42,698 bases of DNA. It comes from an uncultured Caryophanales bacterium. Its GTDB lineage: Bacteria > Bacillota_I > Bacilli_A > RF39 > UBA660. Shown here in pieces: positions 32,365-39,437 of the stretch. The notes beneath the pieces are model-generated. The model did not search any database. It was not told the DNA's origin and saw nothing but the letters and a program-made list of their open reading frames with translations. The translations under genes and the position numbers were made by a program. How positions within the stretch are numbered: position 1 is the stretch's first letter; each line of letters opens with the position of its first letter. The stretch is from the NCBI GenBank assembly GCA_947164795.1, contig CAMUXV010000007.1, positions 1 through 42,698 of the forward strand, read 5' to 3'.

Positions 32365-32658
32365 ATGGGACTTATTCATTATGAAAATAATTTTTCTTCT
32401 TTAATAGAAAATAAAGCAGTAGTGGATTTCTATGCTTCTTGGTGTGGACCTTGTAAAATGTTTGCTCCAATATTTGAAGAAGTTGCTAATGAAATGGATT
32501 TCAACTTTATTAAAGTTGATACTGATAATAATTCTGATCTTGCTAGAGGATATGGGGTTATGAGTATTCCGACTATTATTTTGTTTGAAAATGGTAGTGA
32601 AGTCAAGAGATATATTGGATTTATGTCAAAGGAAGAATTTATTAAATTTTTAAATTAA
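32365..32658 (+). CDS. trxA: Thioredoxin
   Basis: A 97-residue classical thioredoxin, ATG 32365 behind AGAGGAGG. Active site FYASWCGPCKMFAPIF (WCGPC, about residues 26-30), cis-Pro in VMSIPTIILF, and GSEVKRYIGFMSKEE at the end. No signal peptide, so cytoplasmic. It is the last gene of the three-gene unit from 30923 and is followed by a terminator that overlaps its stop. Confidence 0.93.
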   Translation: MGLIHYENNFSSLIENKAVVDFYASWCGPCKMFAPIFEEVANEMDFNFIKVDTDNNSDLARGYGVMSIPTIILFENGSEVKRYIGFMSKEEFIKFLN

Positions 32659-32683
32659 GCAATGTATTTTATTGCTTTTTTTT
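32657..32683 (+). terminator. Terminator after the thioredoxin gene
   Basis: AAGCAAT (32657-32663) / ATTGCTT (32671-32677), 7-base loop, T-run to 32683. Confidence 0.75.
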
Positions 32684-32709
32684 GATAATTTTGTTATTAT
32701 TGTTATAGA
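32681..32709 (+). promoter_or_regulatory. Candidate promoter of the TasA-like gene
   Basis: -35 TTTGAT (32681-32686), 17-base spacer, extended -10 TGTTATAGA (hexamer 32704-32709). GAAAGTGGTG and ATG 32730 follow. Confidence 0.45.
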
Positions 32710-32729
32710 TATATAGAAAGTGGTGTTGT

Positions 32730-33287
32730 ATGGAAAAAGGAAGAAAAGTTAATGGTTTTTATTTAGTCGTCTTGTTCTTATCATTAATTATTATTGTAAT
32801 AGGGGCAACAGTTGCATATTTAACACTAGCAGGTAAAGAGGAGGATGATAGTACACAGATATGGACTGGTACATTATCTATTAATTATGTTGATGGTAAA
32901 GAGATAAAGGCATATGACCTTTATCCTATTGAAGAACCTAAATTAGGTGATACTATGTTTGTATATACAAAAAAATTTGCTGTTACTAGTAATGGCTCTT
33001 TAGATCAAAATATTGATTTGTATATTGATATTACTAAAAATGAATTTGTTAGTAATCATTTGAGATATTCTTTATATGATGCAAGTGGAAATAAAATGGA
33101 TACTGGTGGTTTTCCAACTACAGGTAAAATTCTTGTAGCTTCTAATATATTTTTAAAAAGTGGGGAAACGAAAGATTTTACAATATTATTATGGCTTATG
33201 GAAACTAAGGAAAATCAAAATAATGAACAAGATTGTTCTTTCAATGGGGAATTTGATATTTTTGCTAATCAAATTAAATATGAATAA
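32730..33287 (+). CDS. Secreted or anchored beta-sandwich protein, TasA/camelysin-like candidate
   Basis: A 185-residue protein. A hydrophobic segment (about 11-32) ends IGATVAYLTLAG, which recalls the GGTxAYFTD end of SipW-dependent signal peptides found on TasA and camelysin. The mature part is a predicted beta sandwich with KKFAVTSNGSLDQNIDLYID and SNIFLKSGETKDFTILLWLM, the type of paired strands seen in that family, and no Cys pair except one near the end. No SipW-type peptidase gene is in the window. The identification is by eye and tentative; it may simply be a bitopic protein. Confidence 0.45.
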   Translation: MEKGRKVNGFYLVVLFLSLIIIVIGATVAYLTLAGKEEDDSTQIWTGTLSINYVDGKEIKAYDLYPIEEPKLGDTMFVYTKKFAVTSNGSLDQNIDLYIDITKNEFVSNHLRYSLYDASGNKMDTGGFPTTGKILVASNIFLKSGETKDFTILLWLMETKENQNNEQDCSFNGEFDIFANQIKYE

Positions 33288-33306
33288 ACTGCTTGTCAGT
33301 TTTTTC
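33286..33306 (+). terminator. Terminator after the TasA-like gene
   Basis: AAACTG (33286-33291) / CAGTTT (33297-33302), loop CTTGT, T-run to 33306. Confidence 0.65.
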
Positions 33307-33334
33307 TTTATTGTGATTGGAGATGTATATTATT

Positions 33335-34177
33335 ATGATAGGAAAAATAATTAGAATTAGTGATTATAAATTTACTTATGGAGAGGAAACTATTTATATT
33401 AATGTATTTGGTGCTTTTAAAGATATCAAAAGTGGTAATAAATATATTGTTTATAGTTATGATAATAAGAAAATTTGTTATGGCTGTTTCTTTATAAAAG
33501 ATAATATTGGTACTGTCATGATTTCAAAGGATATGGACAATGAGGTTATAAAAAATTTTGTGGACGATGTTTTATTTGACAAAAAAAGTAACGAATATGA
33601 CATTATTGATCTTAATGATATTAATAATATTCAAATCATTGATGAAAAAGTATATGAATCTCCTGCTGATATTAATAAATTATTTGATATCACTATTCCT
33701 AGGAATAGTAATGAAGAAATGAAAGAGCAGCCAAAGAAAAAAATCCCTTTATTTGTTTTTACTATTATATTATTATTTGCTGCATTAGGATTATTTTTAT
33801 TTATTAATCCTGAGATTATTACAGGTAAGAATGTTGCATATTTGTGTAATAAAATGTATAATCATAATAAATTGCCTGCAGATATAAAAGAGGATAGGAT
33901 AATTACCTTTAATAGTAAGGGAAAAATTATAAGTATGGATGTTAATACTGATTATATTTTTATGGATATAGAATATTATAAAGAGTTTAAAAATAAAAGT
34001 TACTTTTATAAATATATAGATGAGGCTGATACGTATAAATTTGATGATGCAAATAATACTTATAGGGTATTTTCAAATGTTGATGTTGATACTGATTATT
34101 TTTTGCCAGATACTGATAGAGAACTTATTACTTATTTTAAAAGTAATGGTTATGATTGCAAAATTAAAGAAGAGTGA
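33335..34177 (+). CDS. Bitopic membrane protein of unknown function
   Basis: The start could be ATG 33335 (280 residues), 12 bases after GGAG, or ATG 33323 with a poorer site. A soluble N-terminal half (about 1-140; GKIIRISDYKFTYGEETIYI) is followed by one membrane helix (about 146-165, PLFVFTIILLFAALGLFLFI) and an outside half (about 170-280) with Cys in YLCNKM and YDCKIK. No family is recognised. The stop overlaps the region just before holA, so the two are likely cotranscribed, though no functional tie is evident. Confidence 0.65.
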   Translation: MIGKIIRISDYKFTYGEETIYINVFGAFKDIKSGNKYIVYSYDNKKICYGCFFIKDNIGTVMISKDMDNEVIKNFVDDVLFDKKSNEYDIIDLNDINNIQIIDEKVYESPADINKLFDITIPRNSNEEMKEQPKKKIPLFVFTIILLFAALGLFLFINPEIITGKNVAYLCNKMYNHNKLPADIKEDRIITFNSKGKIISMDVNTDYIFMDIEYYKEFKNKSYFYKYIDEADTYKFDDANNTYRVFSNVDVDTDYFLPDTDRELITYFKSNGYDCKIKEE

Positions 34178-34182
34178 TTTAC

Positions 34183-35133
34183 ATGAAGAATTTTTATTTA
34201 TTATATGGTGATGATAAGTCTATTTTGAATAGAGAAATTGATAATATTAAGAACAATATTTCTATTAATAATGATGACATTATTTATTATGATATTAATT
34301 CTATAGAAGATATTGTTAATGAGGCTGAGACTATTAGTATGTTTTCTAATACGAAATTATTAATTATTGATAGTACTAATTACTTATCTGATAAAAAGGA
34401 AATTAGTAATATAAAATTACTTGAAGATTATTTTGATAATTTTAATTCTACTAGTTATTTATTGTTTATATGTAATAGTTCTTCTATTGATTCTAGAAAG
34501 AAACTAGTTAAACTTATTAGTGTTAAGGGAATCGTTAAGAAAGTTGAAGCTACTGATGAATATCTTTGTAATTATATAATGAATTATTTAAATAGCAAAG
34601 GCTATAAATTTAATAAACTTTTTTCTAATTATTTGATTAGTAGGTGTGGTAATAATATTGATAACTTAACTAATGAATTGGATAAATTAATGTTATATAA
34701 AAATGTTGATAAAGAAATTACTAGAGAAGATATTAATTTAATTACTAATGAGAATATTGATGATTCAATTTTTGATTTAGTAGGAGCAATTATAAAAAAG
34801 GATACTAATAAAGCTATTAAACTTTATAATAATTTTGTTTTAGATGGTATGGATGCTAGTCAAATTATTAATATGTTGGCTTCGCAAATAAGATTATTAT
34901 TTCAGGTAAAAAGACTTTATAATCAAGGAAAAGGCAATGACGAAATAGCTAAAATACTTGAATTTAAGAGTGTATATAGAGTGAAATATTTATTAAGTGA
35001 TAGCTATTATTATACAGAAAATGATTTGCTTAAATATTTATCTAAATTGGCAGATTTAGATCATGACATTAAACTTGGATTAGTAGATGGCAATACTGGT
35101 ATAGAACTTTTAATTGCTAAAAAAGATATGTAA
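34183..35133 (+). CDS. holA: DNA polymerase III delta subunit
   Basis: A 316-residue clamp-loader subunit that opens the beta clamp at primed sites. ATG 34183 is preferred (MKNFYLLYGDDKSILNREID is the family N-terminus); GTG 34174 is in frame but overlaps the previous stop. Seen: YLLYGDD, LLIIDSTNYLSD, SKGYKFNKLFSNYLISRCG, NLTNELDKLMLYK, and the C-terminal domain with MDASQIINMLASQIRLLFQV and LADLDHDIKLGLVDGNTGIE, all in the normal order. Length is usual for the family. It converges with sspI; the stops are only 3 bases apart. Confidence 0.93.
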   Translation: MKNFYLLYGDDKSILNREIDNIKNNISINNDDIIYYDINSIEDIVNEAETISMFSNTKLLIIDSTNYLSDKKEISNIKLLEDYFDNFNSTSYLLFICNSSSIDSRKKLVKLISVKGIVKKVEATDEYLCNYIMNYLNSKGYKFNKLFSNYLISRCGNNIDNLTNELDKLMLYKNVDKEITREDINLITNENIDDSIFDLVGAIIKKDTNKAIKLYNNFVLDGMDASQIINMLASQIRLLFQVKRLYNQGKGNDEIAKILEFKSVYRVKYLLSDSYYYTENDLLKYLSKLADLDHDIKLGLVDGNTGIELLIAKKDM

Positions 35134-35151
35134 TATTACATACCTTTTTTT
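35127..35151. terminator. Bidirectional terminator between holA and sspI
   Basis: The perfect palindrome TATGTAATATTACATA (35127-35142) contains both stop codons. It has CCTTTTTTT on the right and an A-run on the left, which serves as the T-run for sspI. Confidence 0.7.
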
Positions 35152-35342
35152 ATATTAGAAAGTATTTTTTCTTTTTCTTCATTAGTACTTTTATTCCATG
35201 CTAATTCAAATAATACTCCAAGTCCTATTAAAGTGTCATCATCTCTTGATGATATTGATTCTTCAATGGAAGACTTTATTTCCTCTTCAGTATCATCTTT
35301 AAAATTATTTATAATATACTTTCTAATATCAATGTTATCCAT
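35136..35342 (-). CDS. sspI: Small acid-soluble spore protein SspI
   Basis: A 68-residue protein on the minus strand, ATG 35342 behind GGTGAT (ATG 35354 is in frame but has no SD). It matches SspI of Bacillus in length and pattern: MDNIDIRKYIINN at the start, EEEIKSSIEESISSRDDDT in the middle, then the hallmark LIGLGVLFELAWNKSTNEEK. SspI is a minor spore-core SASP, expressed under sigma-G in Bacillus. It lies opposite the upstream region of hemW. Together with yunB and cotJ it points to sporulation in this lineage. Confidence 0.88.
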   Translation of the reverse strand: MDNIDIRKYIINNFKDDTEEEIKSSIEESISSRDDDTLIGLGVLFELAWNKSTNEEKEKILSNIKKGM

Positions 35343-35357
35343 TTTTATCACCATTAT

Positions 35358-35386
35358 TATAATGTTATTTTTTTACCATTTTATAC
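35358..35386 (-). promoter_or_regulatory. Sigma-G-type promoter of sspI
   Basis: Minus strand: -35 GTATA (35386-35382), 17-base spacer, -10 CATTATA (35364-35358). This fits the Bacillus sigma-G consensus as I know it (GHATR, 17-18 bases, CATnHTA). The -35 directly abuts the hemW -35 on the other strand. Confidence 0.6.
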
Positions 35387-35415
35387 TTGATTATAAATAT
35401 TTAGTATGTTATTCT
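35387..35415 (+). promoter_or_regulatory. Candidate promoter of hemW
   Basis: -35 TTGATT (35387-35392), 17-base spacer, extended -10 TGTTATTCT (hexamer 35410-35415), then TGGTG and ATG 35431. Confidence 0.55.
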
Positions 35416-35430
35416 AATTTTGGTGATTTT

Positions 35431-36507
35431 ATGTCGATATATATTCATATTCCTTTTTGTACTAGTATATGTAGTTATTGTGATTTTTGTAAGATAATTT
35501 ATAATGAAAAATATATTAGTAATTATTTAGAGATGCTAGAAAAAGAAATAAAAGAAAGATATAGGGGAGAAAAAGTAAAAACAATCTTTATAGGTGGAGG
35601 TACTCCTACTAGTTTAAGTTATGATGAATTAAAAAGATTATTTGATATTATTAATATATTTGATATAGAGGAGAAAGTAGAATTTACAATAGAAAGCAAT
35701 ATTGAATCTATTGATGAAGATAAACTAAAATTAATGAATATATATGGAGTAAATAGGATTAGTATAGGAGTAGAGTCTTTTGATGATAATACTTTAAAAT
35801 TACTTGGAAGAAGACATAATAAAGAAGATATACTTAATAAAATTGAATTAGTTAAAAAATATTTTGATAATATTAATATTGATTTAATATATGCTGCTTA
35901 TAATGATATTAATATATTAAAAAATGATATAGATAATTTCCTTAAATTAGATATTCCTCATATATCTACTTATAGTTTAATTATTGAAGACAATACTATA
36001 TTGAAAATAAATGGTATGAATAATATTGATGAAGACTTAGATTATGATATGTATAAGTATATAGAAAAAACTTTAGAAAATAATAATTATATTCATTATG
36101 AGATAAGCAATTATGCTAAAAAAGGATATAAATCTAAGCATAATCTTGTATATTGGGATAATGATGATTATTATGGATTTGGCCTTTCTAGTACTAGTTA
36201 TATTGATAATATAAGAAGAGTTAATACGAAGAATTTATCTAAGTATTTAAGAGGAGAATTTATTAGTAATGAAGAGTTAGAGGGTACTTCTATTAGAATG
36301 GAGAATGAAGTGATGCTTGGACTTAGAAAGATTGAAGGAATAGATATTAATAAATTTAAAGATAGATATGGTAAAGATATTGAAGATGTATTTAATATTG
36401 ATGATTTTATTAGAGATAATTATTTGGTTAAAGATAATAATTATCTTAGAATTAATAAGGAATATATGTATATATCTAATGAGATTATAAGTAGATTATT
36501 TAATTGA
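35431..36507 (+). CDS. hemW: Radical SAM heme chaperone HemW
   Basis: A 358-residue protein. ATG 35431 behind TGGTG gives MSIYIHIPFCTSICSYCDFC, the family N-terminus; a longer open frame upstream is antisense to sspI and not real. The CxxxCxYC cluster binds the 4Fe-4S. GGGTPTSL, then GVNRISIGVESFDDNTLKLL, then the C-terminal YWDNDDYYGFGLSSTSYI follow in order. HemW resembles coproporphyrinogen III dehydrogenase (HemN) but acts as a heme chaperone in the studied cases. The stop is inside the -35 of the mscS promoter. Confidence 0.92.
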   Translation: MSIYIHIPFCTSICSYCDFCKIIYNEKYISNYLEMLEKEIKERYRGEKVKTIFIGGGTPTSLSYDELKRLFDIINIFDIEEKVEFTIESNIESIDEDKLKLMNIYGVNRISIGVESFDDNTLKLLGRRHNKEDILNKIELVKKYFDNINIDLIYAAYNDINILKNDIDNFLKLDIPHISTYSLIIEDNTILKINGMNNIDEDLDYDMYKYIEKTLENNNYIHYEISNYAKKGYKSKHNLVYWDNDDYYGFGLSSTSYIDNIRRVNTKNLSKYLRGEFISNEELEGTSIRMENEVMLGLRKIEGIDINKFKDRYGKDIEDVFNIDDFIRDNYLVKDNNYLRINKEYMYISNEIISRLFN

Positions 36508-36532
36508 CATAATAATATATTTAATTTATAAT
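36504..36532 (+). promoter_or_regulatory. Consensus sigma-A promoter of mscS
   Basis: -35 TTGACA (36504-36509), 17-base spacer, -10 TATAAT (36527-36532), a perfect match to the consensus. It overlaps the hemW stop; GAAGGATG and ATG 36556 follow. Confidence 0.85.
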
Positions 36533-36555
36533 TAGAATGAAAGAAGGATGTAGTT

Positions 36556-37356
36556 ATGGAGAAAGTTATTAAATTTATTACTAATGAAAAAGTATATATG
36601 CCAATAGTATATATTTTAATTGGAGTAATTGTATATAGTTTACTTAGTAGAGTTATTAATAAAATATTATCTAGACATAATGGTAAAAGTTATAAAGATA
36701 AGAGAAAGGGTACTATTATTAATTTACTCAGAAGTGTAGTTAAGTATATTGTTCTTATATTTATTGTACTTGGTATTCTAAAATTATATGGAGTAGATAC
36801 GACGAGTATTATTGCATCACTAGGAGTATTTGCTGCGGTTATTGGTCTTGCTTTTCAAGATATCTTAAAAGATTTACTCGCAGGTATTTCTATTATATTT
36901 GATAATAAATATGCTGTTGGAGATGTTGTAGAAATAAATGGATTTAAGGGTACCGTTATTGAACTAGGACTTAGGACTACTAAAATTAAATCATTTTCTG
37001 GTGAAGTAAAATGTATTGGTAATTCTGCATTTAATGAGGTCACTAATTTTAATATGGCTAATGCCGATTTATTTCTTAAACTTAATGTTGCATATAATAC
37101 TGATCTTGATAAATTAGAAAAAGTACTTGAGGGATTGGAAAAGGATATTCTCAATATAGAGAATGTTACTGAATATAAATTACTAGGTGTGGATGAATTT
37201 AGTGATTCTTCAATTGTATATATGGTTGACATAAGTTGTAAAGCTATGACTATGTTAGGAATAAAGAGGAAAGTATTAAGACTCGTAAAAGATGCTTTTG
37301 ATAAAGAAGGTATTAGTATTCCATATACTACTGTTGATGTAAATATTAGAAAGTAG
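36556..37356 (+). CDS. mscS: Small-conductance mechanosensitive channel (MscS family)
   Basis: A 266-residue channel that releases solutes under hypo-osmotic stress. ATG 36556 follows GAAGGATG. Three membrane helices (about 13-35, 60-82, 85-112) end in the pore helix ASLGVFAAVIGLAFQDILKD, with the Gly/Ala pattern of MscS TM3. The beta domain starts IIFDNKYAVGDVVEINGFKG and continues VIELGLRTTKIKSFSGEVKC, both family hallmarks. The cytoplasmic vestibule follows to the end. It shares an operon with the HD-domain gene 6 bases on. Confidence 0.92.
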   Translation: MEKVIKFITNEKVYMPIVYILIGVIVYSLLSRVINKILSRHNGKSYKDKRKGTIINLLRSVVKYIVLIFIVLGILKLYGVDTTSIIASLGVFAAVIGLAFQDILKDLLAGISIIFDNKYAVGDVVEINGFKGTVIELGLRTTKIKSFSGEVKCIGNSAFNEVTNFNMANADLFLKLNVAYNTDLDKLEKVLEGLEKDILNIENVTEYKLLGVDEFSDSSIVYMVDISCKAMTMLGIKRKVLRLVKDAFDKEGISIPYTTVDVNIRK

Positions 37357-37362
37357 GCATAA

Positions 37363-37938
37363 ATGGAGAAAATTGATTATTTTAATAAGGAATATAATTA
37401 TATTAAAGATGATAAGATAAGAGAAGATTTAAAGTATTTAGTTAGTAATTTACCAGATTATTTCTTTGAAATAGAAGCTTCTTCTACTGGTAAATATCAT
37501 CCTAAGTTTGCATCTGGTAAGAATGGATTAGTTAGACATACTAAAGTAGCGGTACGTATTGCTTATGAGTTAATGAATAATCCTGCACTTAATAATTTTA
37601 CTAATAGAGAAAAGGATTTAATATTACTTGCTCTTACTTTACATGATGGATTAAAATGTGGTAATCCAAAAGAAAGATATACTAGATTTGATCATCCATT
37701 ACTTGCTTCTTCCTTTGTAAAAGAACATAAGGATAAGTTATCTCTTAGAGATGATGATATTGAATTTGTATCTAGTGTTATTAGTACTCATATGGGTAAT
37801 TGGAATGTTGATTATAATGGTAATGAGGTACTACCTAAACCTAAAAATAAATATCAAAGATTTGTTCATATGTGTGATTTTCTAGCTAGTAGGAAAGTTA
37901 TTAATGTTGAATTTAATGGTATAGAAATAATAGAATAG
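37363..37938 (+). CDS. HD-domain phosphohydrolase
   Basis: A 191-residue cytoplasmic protein starting 6 bases after mscS. Metal-binding residues of the HD superfamily are visible in order: His in GLVRHTKVAVRIA, the HD pair in ALTLHDGLKCG, His in RFDHPLLAS, His in ISTHMGNW and Asp in VHMCDFLAS. Such enzymes hydrolyse phosphate esters, often of nucleotides; the substrate is unknown here. Cotranscription with mscS suggests a stress link but is not proof. A terminator overlaps its stop. Confidence 0.85.
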   Translation: MEKIDYFNKEYNYIKDDKIREDLKYLVSNLPDYFFEIEASSTGKYHPKFASGKNGLVRHTKVAVRIAYELMNNPALNNFTNREKDLILLALTLHDGLKCGNPKERYTRFDHPLLASSFVKEHKDKLSLRDDDIEFVSSVISTHMGNWNVDYNGNEVLPKPKNKYQRFVHMCDFLASRKVINVEFNGIEIIE

Positions 37939-37961
37939 ACTTCTAATAGAGGTCTATTTTT
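37934..37961 (+). terminator. Terminator after the HD gene
   Basis: AATAGACTTC (37934-37943) / GAGGTCTATT (37949-37958), one G-T pair, loop TAATA, T-run to 37961. Confidence 0.7.
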
Positions 37962-37974
37962 AATATATTTTAGT

Positions 37975-38124
37975 ATGAGAAAAAGAGTATTAATTCTTCC
38001 TTTTTTAATTATATCTTTAATGATACTTCTTATTAGTATGGAAGATAATTATGCTGTAAGAGATATTGTGTTAGTTATTAGTATCTTTTTATTTGTTATT
38101 ACTATTTATGAAATAATAAGATAG
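37975..38124 (+). CDS. Two-helix membrane miniprotein (49 aa)
   Basis: A short frame, ATG 37975 to TAG 38124, encodes 49 residues. It starts MRKRVLILPFLIISLMILLI (first helix), has a short charged loop MEDNYAVRDI, then a second helix IVLVISIFLFVITIYEIIR. Base use matches the neighbouring genes. There is no SD; the ATG directly follows ATATATTTTAGT, the same 12 bases that precede yunB. That shared context supports translation from a leaderless or SD-independent message. Function unknown. Confidence 0.5.
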   Translation: MRKRVLILPFLIISLMILLISMEDNYAVRDIVLVISIFLFVITIYEIIR

Positions 38125-38179
38125 TTTATTATTAAGAATAAAGACTATGTACTAGAGTAATATAATAAAGGATTATGGA

Positions 38180-38208
38180 GAAGTGATTTATCACTTCGGG
38201 AAGCGAAG
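38180..38208 (+). other. GC-richer double hairpin in an otherwise empty stretch
   Basis: GAAGTGA (38180-38186) / TCACTTC (38191-38197) with a TTTA loop overlaps a second possible stem CTTCG (38194-38198) / CGAAG (38204-38208). The two are mutually exclusive. The flanking region 38125-38284 has no gene. It could be a structured RNA leader or a leftover of a mobile repeat; no known family is recognised. Confidence 0.4.
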
Positions 38209-38257
38209 CGGTTAATTATAAAAAAATTATTATTTTTTTTCTGGTATTATATATAAG

Positions 38258-38273
38258 TTAATTGTCAAATTAA
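38258..38273. promoter_or_regulatory. Inverted repeat upstream of the three-gene unit
   Basis: TTAATT (38258-38263) / AATTAA (38268-38273) around GTCA, 12 bases upstream of the -35 of the promoter at 38285. A candidate operator, but the bases are simple. Confidence 0.25.
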
Positions 38274-38284
38274 TGTTAAATATA

Positions 38285-38313
38285 TTGAATAAAGAAATTT
38301 TTTATTATATAAT
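38285..38313 (+). promoter_or_regulatory. Promoter of the three-gene unknown unit
   Basis: -35 TTGAAT (38285-38290), 17-base spacer, -10 TATAAT (38308-38313), then ATAGGAGG and ATG 38335. Confidence 0.7.
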
Positions 38314-38334
38314 TTAAGCATAGGAGGATTATAA

Positions 38335-38718
38335 ATGAAAGATTATAGGAGTCCAATAAATGGAAGTGAATTAAAACCAACAAATATGTCGAATATAATG
38401 TATAGTGAACATGATGATATACTGTATAAAGTGACTGATACAGGAAATATTATTCCATTAAGGAGTCCAATAAATGGAAGTGAATTAAAACCAACAAATA
38501 TGTCGAATATAATGTATAGTGAACATGATGATATGTATTATAAAATAGATGATAACAATTCAATAATACCTTTAAAAAGTCAAGTTCATGGTGGAAGACT
38601 TGTACCAAATGTTGATGGAACAATATATGATGAATCTACGGGGTTATTTTATGAAGGGGATGGAACAGCTATTGATGATAGTTTTATTGAACAGAGTAGT
38701 TTTAAAAAAAGTAGATAG
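38335..38718 (+). CDS. Repeat protein of unknown function (three 38-residue units)
   Basis: A 127-residue protein, ATG 38335 behind ATAGGAGG. It consists of tandem units: SPINGSELKPTNMSNIMYSE in units 1 and 2 is identical, followed by HDD(I/M)(L/Y)YK and (I/V)-rich IIPL. Unit 3 (KSQVHGGRLVPNVDGTIYDE onward) is a diverged copy. The DNA of units 1 and 2 is identical over 74 bases (38347-38420 and 38461-38534), offset 114 bases. No signal peptide or membrane helix. No family is recognised. It is the first gene of a tight unit with the two genes that follow. Confidence 0.65.
   Translation: MKDYRSPINGSELKPTNMSNIMYSEHDDILYKVTDTGNIIPLRSPINGSELKPTNMSNIMYSEHDDMYYKIDDNNSIIPLKSQVHGGRLVPNVDGTIYDESTGLFYEGDGTAIDDSFIEQSSFKKSR
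38347..38534 (+). repeat. Tandem direct repeat, 114-bp period, 74 bp identical
   Basis: 38347-38420 and 38461-38534 are identical over 74 bases with no mismatch. The 114-base period is exactly 38 codons, so the frame is kept. The identity in both codon wobble and amino acid shows a very recent duplication inside the gene. Confidence 0.9.
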
Positions 38719-38729
38719 GAGGATATAAA

Positions 38730-39437
38730 ATGAATGATAACGAAAATAATTATCCAACATTAGAAGATAATTTAATTAAAGATTTACAATGGGAAAAATA
38801 TAAATTGGAGAAAAAGCAATTAGAAAATCAACAGGAACAACTTGACCATCAACGATGGCTAAATAGAGATCAAGAATATGCTGAAGAAAAAATTATACAT
38901 GATTTAGATAATATTTCTCCAAATGAAATAGTTAATCACTATTCTTTCATGGCAGATTTCTTTAATATTGTTGATATGATATCATTTAACCATATTATGG
39001 AAAATGCGCAAAAAGGTAATTTTGATTTGCAGGAACTTCAAAGTATTATTCCAACGCAAAATGGACAAGAGAGATTTAAACAGATAGCATCACGATTAGG
39101 TCCAAATATGAATCTACAATCTCTATCTTCAGCGGTTGGTGATGCCATTAAAAGTATGTCTGATCAAAGAACTAAATTAGTGTCAGAATCTTTAGATAAT
39201 GCGAGAAAGGATATTGACGTTAGAACAGAAGGGGTTACCAAAAAAATGGACGCACTTGAACATATTAGGGAAAAATCACTTACTACTCAGAATATTTATG
39301 GTCAGGCACAAACAAATCTTGATGAGGCTATTTCGGATATTGAAAGATTTAAGAATGCAAGAAGGAAACAATTACAAGATGATGAACAATTTAGAAAAGC
39401 TCATGCAAGTAATACTTCGACACTTGGAGGAAGATAA
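38730..39437 (+). CDS. Coiled-coil protein of unknown function
   Basis: A 235-residue soluble protein, ATG 38730 behind ATAGGAGG. Residues about 17-50 form a strong coiled coil (KYKLEKKQLENQQEQLDHQR) and about 140-225 a second helical stretch (KSMSDQRTKLVSESLDNARK, DALEHIREKSL), with a globular middle (about 58-135). No catalytic motif or membrane segment. It lies between the repeat protein and a small acidic protein in one unit, and its stop touches the start of the next gene. Function unknown; a structural or scaffold role is a guess. Confidence 0.65.
   Translation: MNDNENNYPTLEDNLIKDLQWEKYKLEKKQLENQQEQLDHQRWLNRDQEYAEEKIIHDLDNISPNEIVNHYSFMADFFNIVDMISFNHIMENAQKGNFDLQELQSIIPTQNGQERFKQIASRLGPNMNLQSLSSAVGDAIKSMSDQRTKLVSESLDNARKDIDVRTEGVTKKMDALEHIREKSLTTQNIYGQAQTNLDEAISDIERFKNARRKQLQDDEQFRKAHASNTSTLGGR

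Noticed and set aside
35233-35430. Longer N-terminus for HemW
   Set aside because: This stretch is antisense to sspI and holds two promoters; the family N-terminus begins at ATG 35431.
38347-38534. CRISPR-like repeat
   Set aside because: Only two copies, 74 bases long, in frame inside a gene; no spacers or cas genes.
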